12,768 nucleotides of DNA from Fimenecus sp963624605 (GTDB lineage Bacteria; Bacillota; Clostridia; Oscillospirales; Acutalibacteraceae), in assembly GCA_963624605.1 (NCBI GenBank), contig CAVFQD010000048.1, positions 1 to 12,768 of the forward strand, written 5' to 3'. Position 1 is the first letter of the stretch, and every line of letters starts with the position of its first letter. Of the stretch, positions 1 through 7,669 are shown one piece after another. Under the pieces are notes generated by a model, which did not search any database, was not told where the DNA came from, and saw nothing but the letters and a program-made list of their open reading frames with translations. The position numbers and the translations under genes are program-made.

Positions 1-60
1 AGATAGAACAGTCCCCTGTGTTATGTTACTGTTGGGAAACACAACGGACGGTCCACTGCC

Positions 61-927
61 TTACTTATTCTTGCCGGTTGTGTTATACTCTTTAGCTCCA
101 TTTTGCAACAACTTTCTTCTTAACATTTCGTAATTAGACACCATTGATGAGACATGTATTTTCTTCCCTTTTACAGTTATAATTCGGAAAAATCCATAAT
201 TGTTAAACCACACTATTTTTTCGCAATCATTAAAATTCACTTTCATTTTTCTTCCGATAAATGAACTGTAAACAAAATAATCTCGATTATCATAAAATTC
301 AATTTTCCATAATAAGCAACAAAGTAATCCGGTTAAGCATACACATACAATTGCCCCGAGAAGCACAAACATTGGAATACCAAAAGGCATAACAATCGGT
401 ATATAAACCAAAGCAATAAGAGAAAAAACTACGAATGCAATTTTAGCGAATTTAGGAAATTTCAAAATAATATGTTCGGTATTACCCACTTGCTTTTCTG
501 GTAACATTCCCGTTCTATCTTCAGCCTCTATCCAATCACACAACGGAAAATAGTGAGTAATATTTGTGTCATATCGGACAAAAATAATTTTATTTTCGTC
601 ATATCGCAAGGAAAACGTTGTAGTTTTCTTACTTAATTCCCTAAACTCAAAGTTATCATTTGAAAAAACGATATACTTTGAGTTATATCCTGTTTTTCCG
701 ATTTTATAGTAAACAGGTTTGGAAATGTCAACTTCGTACAGTAAAACATTCGGGTATCTGTAAGCGTAAAATTTCTTGCCGTCTGTTTTCACATAGATAG
801 ACATATGCTTATATATAAATACTGCTCCAATAAACATTGGAGTTGCGAAAAAGCAAATCACCAAATAAAAAACGACCAAATTTGCAAATCCGAATATTTC
901 ATATGACGCTTTAAAATCAACCACCAT
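61..927 (-). CDS. Multi-pass membrane protein of unknown family; candidate immunity partner of the adjacent Rhs toxin, probably 5'-interrupted
   Basis: I do not recognise the family. The 288-residue frame has one hydrophobic segment at about residues 16-40, a soluble stretch (45-155), a transmembrane hairpin (about 160-180 and 184-207), and a C-terminal soluble part (208-288) rich in Phe, Tyr, Lys and Asn. That last part could be a PH-like beta domain, but this is a guess. The gene lies directly downstream of an Rhs gene on the same strand and is AT-rich like the Rhs tip, which is the usual position and composition of an immunity gene. The ATG at 927 has no Shine-Dalgarno site in front of it. 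The same frame extends upstream past one TAA (946-948) to a far better start at 1008, so the intact gene probably covered 61-1008 and the present copy may be a pseudogene. Membrane-protein call fairly sure; immunity role inferred from position only. Confidence 0.6.
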   Translation of the reverse strand: MVVDFKASYEIFGFANLVVFYLVICFFATPMFIGAVFIYKHMSIYVKTDGKKFYAYRYPNVLLYEVDISKPVYYKIGKTGYNSKYIVFSNDNFEFRELSKKTTTFSLRYDENKIIFVRYDTNITHYFPLCDWIEAEDRTGMLPEKQVGNTEHIILKFPKFAKIAFVVFSLIALVYIPIVMPFGIPMFVLLGAIVCVCLTGLLCCLLWKIEFYDNRDYFVYSSFIGRKMKVNFNDCEKIVWFNNYGFFRIITVKGKKIHVSSMVSNYEMLRRKLLQNGAKEYNTTGKNK

Positions 928-945
928 ATAAACAAATGCACCGAT

Positions 946-1008
946 TTACAGTATAAATAGCGTTATTGCATCTAAAAAACGCATTAAAGGATTATAAATT
1001 GTTTTCAT
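946..1008 (-). pseudogene. Severed N-terminal codons of the 61-927 membrane protein gene
   Basis: A 20-codon frame starts at ATG 1008, three bases after the Rhs stop codon, and ends at TAA 946-948. It encodes MKTIYNPLMRFLDAITLFIL. Reading on in the same frame after the TAA gives IGAFVYMVV and enters the 61-927 frame with no further stop. The joined sequence (about FLDAITLFIL-x-IGAFVYMVV) would make one continuous transmembrane helix broken exactly at the stop codon. This fits a nonsense mutation in a once-longer gene better than a separate 20-residue peptide. A free-standing hydrophobic leader peptide is the alternative. Confidence 0.55.
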
Positions 1009-1011
1009 AAT

Positions 1012-3189
1012 TTACTCCGTATCCGAGAATAACTCAATTACGCTTTGCACAGATGCCAAATTGCCATTTATCGCAAATTCAACAACCATTTCGGAAAGTA
1101 CTGTTTTTCCGCCAGTTTGAAAACAGTTATTCACTATACTTCCACATCCAAATGATATTGGTGTAAATACAGCAGCAGATACAGCAGATTCGCCTATACT
1201 TTTATAATCAATTGTCATTTTAAAATCATTTAATTCGTTCTTAAATGATGCGGCTGCATTTTTAATTCTTTTTCCTCTTTGGTTGCTTTTTGGGGAATTG
1301 TTCGGAGTTCCTTTTATTACATTTTTCTTTTTGTTATAGCGATAATTTCCGTATTGGTTCATCACATTACCGACTGTTGCAACTGCAACATTTGCTACAG
1401 TACACGCTGCAAGTGCAGCTGCGCCCATTCCTATCGCACTAACTATTCCGCCACAAATCAATCCACTAACTCCACCAACAAAAGCTCCTGAAAGTGCTCC
1501 AGAAACAATAGACTTTCCTGTTGCTGCCGCTGTAATTGCGCCTAATGTTGCGCCTACAACAGTACCAACTATACATCCAATTAATAATTTCCCTGTATTG
1601 TCAACAAATGCTATTGGATTGTTTGCACAATATGCAAATTGGTTTAAACGGTTAATATCTCTATTATCCAACAAACTATCCGCACTGATAAACCTGCATA
1701 ACTCAGGGTTATAATACCTTGATTTCAAGAAATACGAGTTATTCTCGATTTCGTAGAAATAACCGCGGTAAGTGTACGGGTTGACAATGCTCACCATTCC
1801 GCCGTCGGACACATCGGCACAAGCGGTAATATTTCCCCAAGCGTCGTATTGGTAGAGGACAACGCCTATATTATCCGAATCCGTTATGAAAACAACATCG
1901 TTTTGAGCGTTGCGGACATAGTAATAATCGTTGCCGTTGTAGTTAAAGCCGAATGCCTCGCCGTTTTCGTCATACATAAACGTAACATTATGAGTTGTTG
2001 ACGAACCGTCCGATTTGGTAATTACAAGCTTGTAGCCCGAAAGAATATCTCCGTTGTAGTAATATTCGTAATTATAAGTCGAATCTCCGTTTACGGAAAT
2101 TGTTTTACCTATTCTCTGCCCGTCGGAGTTATACGAAAATATTGATGTATAATCTTCATTACTTACGCTTTGAAGCTGACGACCGACCCAAGTATAGGTT
2201 GAACCTTTATAGCTTGTGATATTACCTATTTCATCACTTGTTACGGAATAATAATTTTCATTATCTCCTAAGCTTAAAAGAGATATTCCGCTATTAGGCA
2301 AAAGCCGTGATTTCATATCATAACGCTGAGCGTTTTCGCCCAAAAGTCGGGTTACGATTTCAGGTGTTTCCTCCTGCTCAAGCGATATAGCATTAACGCT
2401 GTTCTGCGGATAGACTTTTTCAACACCCGTTAAAACATCAGCCCATTTTTCGTTGCTGTAAGAATATTTAACGGTGTATTTAAGATTTGTGGGTTCGCTT
2501 GTGCCGGCAGTATAAGCATAAACCTTATCTTCGGTAATGTTGCCGTTTTCATAGGTATAGATATGTGTTTTGTTTTCATACGGATTATCCGCACGGACAA
2601 GCTGGTTGAGGTCGTCATACTTGTAGGTTGTCGTCCTTGAGCCGTCATAAATTGAGGTTATATTGCCCAAAGCATCATATTCGTATGTGTGGGTTATTCC
2701 CGAAGTCTCAATTGACTTTACAAGCGTTGTGGTCTGATTTTCCCCGATGTCCTTGTAAGTATAATTTGTTGCAAGTCCGTTTACCTTGCGCGTTGTTAGT
2801 CTTGAAAGCGCGTCAAAGCTGTTTTCGAGCTTATTAACTCCGTTCCACGATATGGAATATACTTGGTCGGGCATTTGACCGTTATTGATATTTCCGTAAT
2901 TGTACGCAATGTTCTGTGTACCGAGCGGTGAGAAATGCTTTACATTGGTAAGGTAATTGGTCTTATCGGCGTATTTGTACTCGGTATAGGAAATCGGAAT
3001 ATTGCTTGAAAGGTCCGTTCCCGAATATTCCCTTACGCTCGCAGTCCTGCCCGAGAGGTCATAGTTATACCTTGTGTACGAATCTGAAGCAAAGTCAACG
3101 GTCACGGCGATATTTCCGTCATTGCCGTAAAGGTACTGTTTCTTTGCAACAGAATTACCGTTTTTATCATTATATGACTTTTCTGCCAA
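1012..3189 (-). CDS. Rhs/YD-repeat polymorphic toxin-like protein, 5'-truncated, with a hydrophobic Gly/Ala-rich C-terminal tip
   Basis: Many YD-type repeats are visible (YEYDALGNITSIYDG, YKYDDLNQLVRADNP, YDAWGNITA). They are followed near residues 470-530 by the Rhs-associated core signature: YRGYFYE, then LKSRYYNPELCRFISAD, then NQFAYCANNPIAFVDNTG. In this family the conserved core forms a shell that ends just after this motif, and the variable remainder is the toxin tip. Here the tip is about 195 residues: a Gly/Ala-rich hydrophobic stretch (about 533-605) with glycine-zipper-like spacing, then a basic Asn/Lys linker and a tail ending FSDTE. I recognise no nuclease, deaminase or ADP-ribosyltransferase motif. 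The TTG at 3189 is not a convincing start: no ribosome site precedes it, and Rhs-like residues (LLTKQTYGNGNYIFYAYDSL) continue upstream in frame to about 3258, with the frame closed by TAG at 3280-3282. There is no ATG, signal peptide or N-terminal Rhs region. It is probably a silent cassette or remnant of a much larger gene. Confidence 0.8.
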   Translation of the reverse strand: MAEKSYNDKNGNSVAKKQYLYGNDGNIAVTVDFASDSYTRYNYDLSGRTASVREYSGTDLSSNIPISYTEYKYADKTNYLTNVKHFSPLGTQNIAYNYGNINNGQMPDQVYSISWNGVNKLENSFDALSRLTTRKVNGLATNYTYKDIGENQTTTLVKSIETSGITHTYEYDALGNITSIYDGSRTTTYKYDDLNQLVRADNPYENKTHIYTYENGNITEDKVYAYTAGTSEPTNLKYTVKYSYSNEKWADVLTGVEKVYPQNSVNAISLEQEETPEIVTRLLGENAQRYDMKSRLLPNSGISLLSLGDNENYYSVTSDEIGNITSYKGSTYTWVGRQLQSVSNEDYTSIFSYNSDGQRIGKTISVNGDSTYNYEYYYNGDILSGYKLVITKSDGSSTTHNVTFMYDENGEAFGFNYNGNDYYYVRNAQNDVVFITDSDNIGVVLYQYDAWGNITACADVSDGGMVSIVNPYTYRGYFYEIENNSYFLKSRYYNPELCRFISADSLLDNRDINRLNQFAYCANNPIAFVDNTGKLLIGCIVGTVVGATLGAITAAATGKSIVSGALSGAFVGGVSGLICGGIVSAIGMGAAALAACTVANVAVATVGNVMNQYGNYRYNKKKNVIKGTPNNSPKSNQRGKRIKNAAASFKNELNDFKMTIDYKSIGESAVSAAVFTPISFGCGSIVNNCFQTGGKTVLSEMVVEFAINGNLASVQSVIELFSDTE
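1015..1018 (-). promoter_or_regulatory. Ribosome binding site GGAG for the start at 1008, inside the Rhs gene end
   Basis: On the minus strand GGAG sits in the last sense codons of the Rhs gene, six bases before ATG 1008. The spacing is ideal and implies translational coupling of toxin and downstream gene. It decides the start: the ATG at 927 has nothing comparable. Confidence 0.55.
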
Positions 3190-3264
3190 ACGGTCAAGAG
3201 AGTCATAGGCGTAGAATATATAATTTCCGTTTCCGTAGGTCTGTTTTGTCAGCAGGCTCTTTAT

Positions 3265-3540
3265 AAACCAAATCGACCGCTACGCCAACAGATGCTCCCT
3301 TTATCCGCCACAGGCGGCGGTCGCATATGTTGCCCGTCAGAGGAAGGCTTGATTCTGCGAACATTTTAATTTGTTATTTATTTACGACGGGAGCAAATTC
3401 TCCCGAATTCGGGCACCCTTTTGTCTGCTTACGCAGACATTTCCCCTGTCAGGGGAATCACCCATGCCCTACGCTATCCGAAGGTTAGATATATAGTTTC
3501 ATGCCCTGAACGGAAATCTGTTAGGGGCACGAGTATGTTG
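3265..3540. repeat. Non-coding block of clustered short inverted repeats next to the Rhs truncation point
   Basis: No gene is visible between the Rhs fragment and the stop of the 3554-5605 gene. The block carries perfect or near-perfect short palindromes in a row. They are CCGCC-aca-GGCGG (3305-3317), GGGAG-caaatt-CTCCC (3389-3404), CCCGAATTCGGG (3402-3413), GTCTGC-ttac-GCAGAC (3423-3438) and TTCCCCTG-t-CAGGGGAA (3441-3457). An imperfect ten-base pair lies at 3502-3511 and 3520-3529. None has a T-run typical of an intrinsic terminator. The density suggests a dispersed repeat or miniature element that joined the Rhs fragment near 3260-3265. I see no transposase and no clear terminal repeats, so its exact limits are uncertain. 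Confidence 0.45.
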
Positions 3541-3553
3541 TTTACAATGTCAA

Positions 3554-5605
3554 TTAAAGTATACCATTATTCGACATATTCATAATGATTTGTGCCATTT
3601 CTGCTCTGTTGGCATTGCCTACGGGATTTAATTTACCGTTACCGCCGACTACATTGTTCTGTGCCGCCCAAGCTACCGCCGTTCTTGCCCAATCGCTTAC
3701 ATTACCGCCGTCGGGATAGCCTGCAAGCACTGCATTGACATCGCCCGAAACAGAACCGTGGCAGTAATTATAGAAAATCACGCAAGCCTCTTCTCTTGTT
3801 ATCGGGTCGCCTACGCCGAAGCGACCGTCTACATAACCCGAGAGAATTTTGTTATCTCTCGCCCATGCTACCGCCGCAGAATAATAATCGTTTGTAGGTA
3901 CATCTGCAAAACCGCCGTTCTGTCCCTTATATGCCGAAAGGTCTGCGTTTGCGATTTTAGCAAGAACAACTACGAAATCCTGTCTTTGAATATTGTCGGC
4001 AGGTCCAAAGTATCCGCTCGCATAGCCTTTGAAATAGCCTTTTTCGACATTGAATTTAACTGCGTTATAATACCATTCTCCGCTTGTAACATCAGGGAAA
4101 ATATCTGCGACATCGGTGTCCTTTGCCATATTCGGAGAATCAGAAGATGCAGGTAATTTACAAGCAAGAATCGGCATATTTTTGAAAACGGGAATTACAA
4201 ACTCAAAGCCTGTCTCCAAGCCGCCGACATTTTTATATCCGTTATAAACACCGATGCTTTCACTCGCAGGAGCGGAAACATTGGACATATACTGATGATT
4301 ATAAAGTCCGCCTGTCGGAATCAAATCAAACTTCTGCAAATAAAGGCTTGACTGGCCCACACTTATATAACCTTTTGCTATAAACTCCGCACCGCCGACA
4401 ATTGATTTATAGGCAGTGTTCCACGGTCTGCCGTAGCTGCCGCTCTCACTTGCCCACTTTAATCCGTCCATCATGCCGGTATTGGCGCCTATGCTGTAAA
4501 AATTATAAATTCCCTGATAGGTTGAATTGTTTCCCCAAGCCGCATTTGAACCGCTTGTACCGACCTCCTGAACCGCTCTTGAAGCAAGATGATACGGCGA
4601 TACGCCGTATTTCTGACCTGCCTCATAGAAAGCTTCTGCATAAGTAATCGTTCTGCCGTCCGTTGTCTGAACAGTACCTTTAGCCCATTCAGCCTTGGCA
4701 AGTATATTCTGAACACCTGCTACCGTATGCACAGATGCATTGAAGCTAAGATTTTCGAACATGAATACCGACTGTTCGTCAAGGAAGTTCCTTGGGTCAA
4801 GATAATACTGCACAACCTGTCCGTGCGCCTGATACCAGCTTGAGCCCTCAATCGGTGTAAAAGTATAACTTCCGTTAGTGTATCTTACCTTATACCAACC
4901 GTTTCCCGCATTCTCCAAAACCTCAAGAGAGCTGCCGTTTGGTATTGTACAAATAAGGCTGTAATTTGTGCCTGTTCCGGATCGCATATTCAAATTGTTG
5001 CCTGATGTTTTAACCGTAGCGGTTGAGCCGTTAATTACTATATAACTTCCAGATACATAACCCTCCTGGGAGCTTGCTGTGTTCGAGAAGTTATAAGATG
5101 TCGAGCGGTAAGAAATAGGCTTCGTACCCGAAATTGCATTTTTACCGGGCGTTGTCTCCCCTGCAACAACATCGCTCCATTCAAGACCCGTATTATAGAA
5201 CTTGAAAGTCCAATTCGGATGCTTTGCTTTGAGAGCCGAAATATATGAAGCGTATTCAGCGGGGACTTCGGTGGTGTATGTATCATCGTCATCGGAATAT
5301 GTAACATTGTAAACATATCCCGAGCTGATATAGCCTTCATAATTCTGTCCGTTGTATGTAAAAGTAACCTTGTACCACGGCTTTGAAGTTGAACCGTCGT
5401 TACAATTTTCGGTTGCAAGGATATTCACCGTTACGCCCGCAGGCAAATCACGATAAATAACATCATACGATTTTGTACCCGGACCCGAACGGACATTAAC
5501 CTGTCCGCTTGTAACGCCCGTAGTCTTTGCAAATACAGAGATTGCAAACAATACCACAAGCACCGCTGTTATAATAAAAATTGACAGAATTTTTTTAGCT
5601 TTCAT
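3554..5605 (-). CDS. Secreted SH3 / endo-beta-N-acetylglucosaminidase / SLH protein (cell-wall hydrolase)
   Basis: This 683-residue protein has a signal peptide (about 1-26, ending SVFA before KTTG). An SH3b domain follows at about 30-103, including QVNVRSGPGTKSYDV. Next are the PNWTFKFYNTGLEWSDVV segment common in clostridial glucosaminidases (about 118-150) and a second SH3b (about 195-245, NLNMRSGTGTNYS). The glucosaminidase domain spans about 255-450, with the conserved YYLDPRNFLDE, the probable catalytic Glu near 347 in SRAVQEVG, and YNFYSIGA. Three S-layer-homology domains end the protein (about 500-553, 565-617, 623-680). Glucosaminidases of this type cut the GlcNAc-MurNAc glycan backbone; SLH domains bind secondary wall polymer and hold the enzyme at the surface. 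The start is ATG 5605, seven bases after AAAGGA at 5618-5613; a TTG codon just upstream is not needed. The gene follows the amidase gene by 69 bases but has its own promoter. Confidence 0.88.
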   Translation of the reverse strand: MKAKKILSIFIITAVLVVLFAISVFAKTTGVTSGQVNVRSGPGTKSYDVIYRDLPAGVTVNILATENCNDGSTSKPWYKVTFTYNGQNYEGYISSGYVYNVTYSDDDDTYTTEVPAEYASYISALKAKHPNWTFKFYNTGLEWSDVVAGETTPGKNAISGTKPISYRSTSYNFSNTASSQEGYVSGSYIVINGSTATVKTSGNNLNMRSGTGTNYSLICTIPNGSSLEVLENAGNGWYKVRYTNGSYTFTPIEGSSWYQAHGQVVQYYLDPRNFLDEQSVFMFENLSFNASVHTVAGVQNILAKAEWAKGTVQTTDGRTITYAEAFYEAGQKYGVSPYHLASRAVQEVGTSGSNAAWGNNSTYQGIYNFYSIGANTGMMDGLKWASESGSYGRPWNTAYKSIVGGAEFIAKGYISVGQSSLYLQKFDLIPTGGLYNHQYMSNVSAPASESIGVYNGYKNVGGLETGFEFVIPVFKNMPILACKLPASSDSPNMAKDTDVADIFPDVTSGEWYYNAVKFNVEKGYFKGYASGYFGPADNIQRQDFVVVLAKIANADLSAYKGQNGGFADVPTNDYYSAAVAWARDNKILSGYVDGRFGVGDPITREEACVIFYNYCHGSVSGDVNAVLAGYPDGGNVSDWARTAVAWAAQNNVVGGNGKLNPVGNANRAEMAQIIMNMSNNGIL

Positions 5606-5631
5606 CAAAACATCCTTTCACACTTTTTTTC

Positions 5632-5660
5632 ATTATATAATATTTGCCCCGCTTTTTCAA
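5632..5660 (-). promoter_or_regulatory. Sigma-A type promoter of the SH3/glucosaminidase/SLH gene
   Basis: On the minus strand TTGAAA (5660-5655) and TATAAT (5637-5632) are separated by 17 bases. This predicts a start of transcription near 5625 and a leader of about 20 bases carrying the AAAGGA ribosome site. The -35 box lies only 14 bases beyond the amidase stop codon, so the wall-hydrolase gene can be expressed independently of the upstream genes. No terminator is seen between them, so read-through is also possible. Confidence 0.7.
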
Positions 5661-5674
5661 CATTTAACAGCACA

Positions 5675-7639
5675 TTATGCATTGGCAAAATAATCCGCAA
5701 TACCCTGTGCTATTGCCCCTGCCATACGGGTGTTTATACCGTCATCGCAAGCATACGCACTCTCAGTCGGATTTGAAAGATAGCCGCATTCCACGAGAAC
5801 CGCCGGACATTCCTCAATTCTTGTTACCCTGAACGGATAATATCTTACTCCTCCGTCAGCCGCAACAACCTTGTTATACATTTCGGCATTTCCCGAATAT
5901 ACACTCCTCCATTCATTTGCAAGTCTTGCATGAATACTTGATGCGAGCTGCTTTGAATAAGCCCTGTAATAATATACCTCAGTGCCGCTTAAGGATGAGC
6001 TTGTCGACGAATTGTGGTGCAGAGAAACAAAAATATCTCCACCCTGACTTCTTGCAAGCGCACGCCGTTCGTCAAGAGATTTCGCTGTATCTCCGGTACG
6101 AAGAATTTTAACAGTGAATCCCCTGCTTTCAAGGTCAGACTTGACTTTAAGGGCAAGCGACAGGTTAAGACGCGACTCATATGTTCCGTTAACGGCAATA
6201 GCACCGCAGTCGTTGCCGCCGTGTCCCGGATCAAGCACTACAGTTGCGCCGTTTACGGGAGGCTTTTCGTTAAACTTCAACACAAGACGGTTGTCGGAGG
6301 AATAATAAGCCTTATAGCCGTAAAACTTACCGGGATTTTTAAGATAAACTCTGAAGGTTGCAGTGCCGTCGTTTCCGACATCCACCCACTCTGCCGAGCT
6401 TACAACGGAGCTGTTCGAAAATTTAACATTGCCCTCTGCGGCATTTGTATATCTGAAAACAAAATCGATATACTTTGATGTGAACGAAGAAACATTGAAT
6501 TTTCTGCCCGAATATCCTGTATAATACGACTGATTTCGAAGAACGGAGCAAAACGGAGCTTTCCAATTCATTGTAATTACCGCCGTGCTCTGCTCGCCGG
6601 AGGAAGCCGACGCAGTGTTGGTAGGCATTACATATCCGCTGAATGAGGTTACATCCGTCTTTTCAATTTTCGTTCCGGAAAGCAAAATATAATATTCCTT
6701 GTTGTCGTAAACAGCCTCGCTCTTTATGTAATCAACTGTGCCTTTTAAGTAAGGCGTATACTCCGGATCAGACTTGTCATCGGCAGTGCTGCCGGGAACA
6801 GTCTCCGCATAATCGGCAGTAACGACGCACATCATAGCACTGCCTTTTTGATGATCATCATAGGGAGAAAGTACATTAACCACGCCGTTTGCTCCAATGT
6901 CGGGTGCTATGACAGTGCCTTTACCAGTTTCAATATTAACATTAGCAGAAGACACGGGCTTTACCGTAACGGTACCTCCCGTCACACTGTCCTGTATTCC
7001 GTCAAGCGTTGCATAAAAGGTTATTTTGCCGAGCTTTACGGACTTTGTTGCCGAAGCAGGAGCTGTAAAGACAGCCTGATATGTATCAAACACATCTCCC
7101 GAAGCTACAACGGCCATCGGAATTTTCTCCTTACCTATTGTCGCATATACATCGGCGTTTTTAAGAGCCTCCGCATTGAGAGTAATTTCAGTACCGCCGT
7201 CAACAGACACCTTATCCTTCGGCGAAACGGAATTTATAATTGTAAATTTATATGTTACCCTGTATTCATAGGATTCAATTCCGTTGGTAACCTTTACTAT
7301 ATTTTCGCCCACATTGAGCGGCAAAGAATATGAAAAGCTTCCGTCTTCAGCCTTTTCAACGGTTATGCCGTTAACGGAAAGCGGCAAATCGGGTCTGCAA
7401 ACGCCCGTAAAAGTCACTTTCGGCTCATTTACGGTAATTACAAAATCAGTCGGAGAGGTAATAACAAGAGTGGCTTCCTGCGCCGCTACCTCTTCAACAG
7501 CCTGTGCAATATTTTCCGATTCGTCAACCGCTGACTTAATTTCGGCGTCTTTTAAGTAACCGATGCCGACTAAGCAAATGACTGTCGTTACAACAGTTAA
7601 AACTGCAATCTGAATAAATTTAATTACCTGTTTTTTCAT
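5675..7639 (-). CDS. Membrane-anchored N-acetylmuramoyl-L-alanine amidase (Amidase_3) with Ig-like/AMIN-like N-terminal region
   Basis: The C-terminal domain (about 465-654) is a zinc amidase of the Amidase_3 family, which cleaves the bond between MurNAc and the L-Ala of the stem peptide. The expected residues are all present: His473 in VVLDPGHGG, Glu488 in TYESRLNL, His541/542 in VSLHHNSS and the catalytic Glu617 in VLVECGYLSN. Residues about 8-29 form a signal anchor. Residues about 55-235 look like beta-sandwich (Ig-like) segments, including a stretch TGVCRPDLPLSVNG. The part before the catalytic domain (about 370-455), with SYYTGYSGRKFNV and GKFYGYKAYYSSDNRLVLKF, looks like the AMIN-like targeting module of clostridial amidases. 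The start is supported by GGAG seven bases before ATG 7639. It lies 30 bases behind the GHL10-type lipoprotein gene, so the two are probably one operon. Confidence 0.9.
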   Translation of the reverse strand: MKKQVIKFIQIAVLTVVTTVICLVGIGYLKDAEIKSAVDESENIAQAVEEVAAQEATLVITSPTDFVITVNEPKVTFTGVCRPDLPLSVNGITVEKAEDGSFSYSLPLNVGENIVKVTNGIESYEYRVTYKFTIINSVSPKDKVSVDGGTEITLNAEALKNADVYATIGKEKIPMAVVASGDVFDTYQAVFTAPASATKSVKLGKITFYATLDGIQDSVTGGTVTVKPVSSANVNIETGKGTVIAPDIGANGVVNVLSPYDDHQKGSAMMCVVTADYAETVPGSTADDKSDPEYTPYLKGTVDYIKSEAVYDNKEYYILLSGTKIEKTDVTSFSGYVMPTNTASASSGEQSTAVITMNWKAPFCSVLRNQSYYTGYSGRKFNVSSFTSKYIDFVFRYTNAAEGNVKFSNSSVVSSAEWVDVGNDGTATFRVYLKNPGKFYGYKAYYSSDNRLVLKFNEKPPVNGATVVLDPGHGGNDCGAIAVNGTYESRLNLSLALKVKSDLESRGFTVKILRTGDTAKSLDERRALARSQGGDIFVSLHHNSSTSSSLSGTEVYYYRAYSKQLASSIHARLANEWRSVYSGNAEMYNKVVAADGGVRYYPFRVTRIEECPAVLVECGYLSNPTESAYACDDGINTRMAGAIAQGIADYFANA

Positions 7640-7669
7640 TTCCGCGCTCCAAGATAATTTATTCAGTTG

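Noticed and set aside
1..60. Partial inverted repeat after the membrane-protein gene (TGTGTT and AACACA, with CAGT and ACTG further out)
   Set aside because: The arms are short, mismatched and lack a T-run. It could be the edge of a repeat cut by the window start, but this cannot be supported.
2270..2420. About 50 residues in the Rhs core (SLEQEETPEIVTRLLGEN and onward) that seem to interrupt the YD-repeat pattern
   Set aside because: Spacers between YD repeats vary widely, so this is not evidence of an inserted domain.
3502..3529. Possible terminator of the SH3/glucosaminidase/SLH gene
   Set aside because: The arms pair imperfectly and no T-run follows on the minus strand, so it was kept only as part of the palindrome block.
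5038..5418. 126-codon minus-strand frame in another frame of the glucosaminidase gene
   Set aside because: Same strand but a different frame within the SH3/glucosaminidase coding region; low-complexity composition and no start signal.
6848..7333. 161-codon open frame on the plus strand, and other long plus-strand frames at 3758-4156 and 6014-6478
   Set aside because: They lie wholly inside the amidase and glucosaminidase genes on the other strand, whose domains are clear. They encode no recognisable domain and have no good ribosome site.
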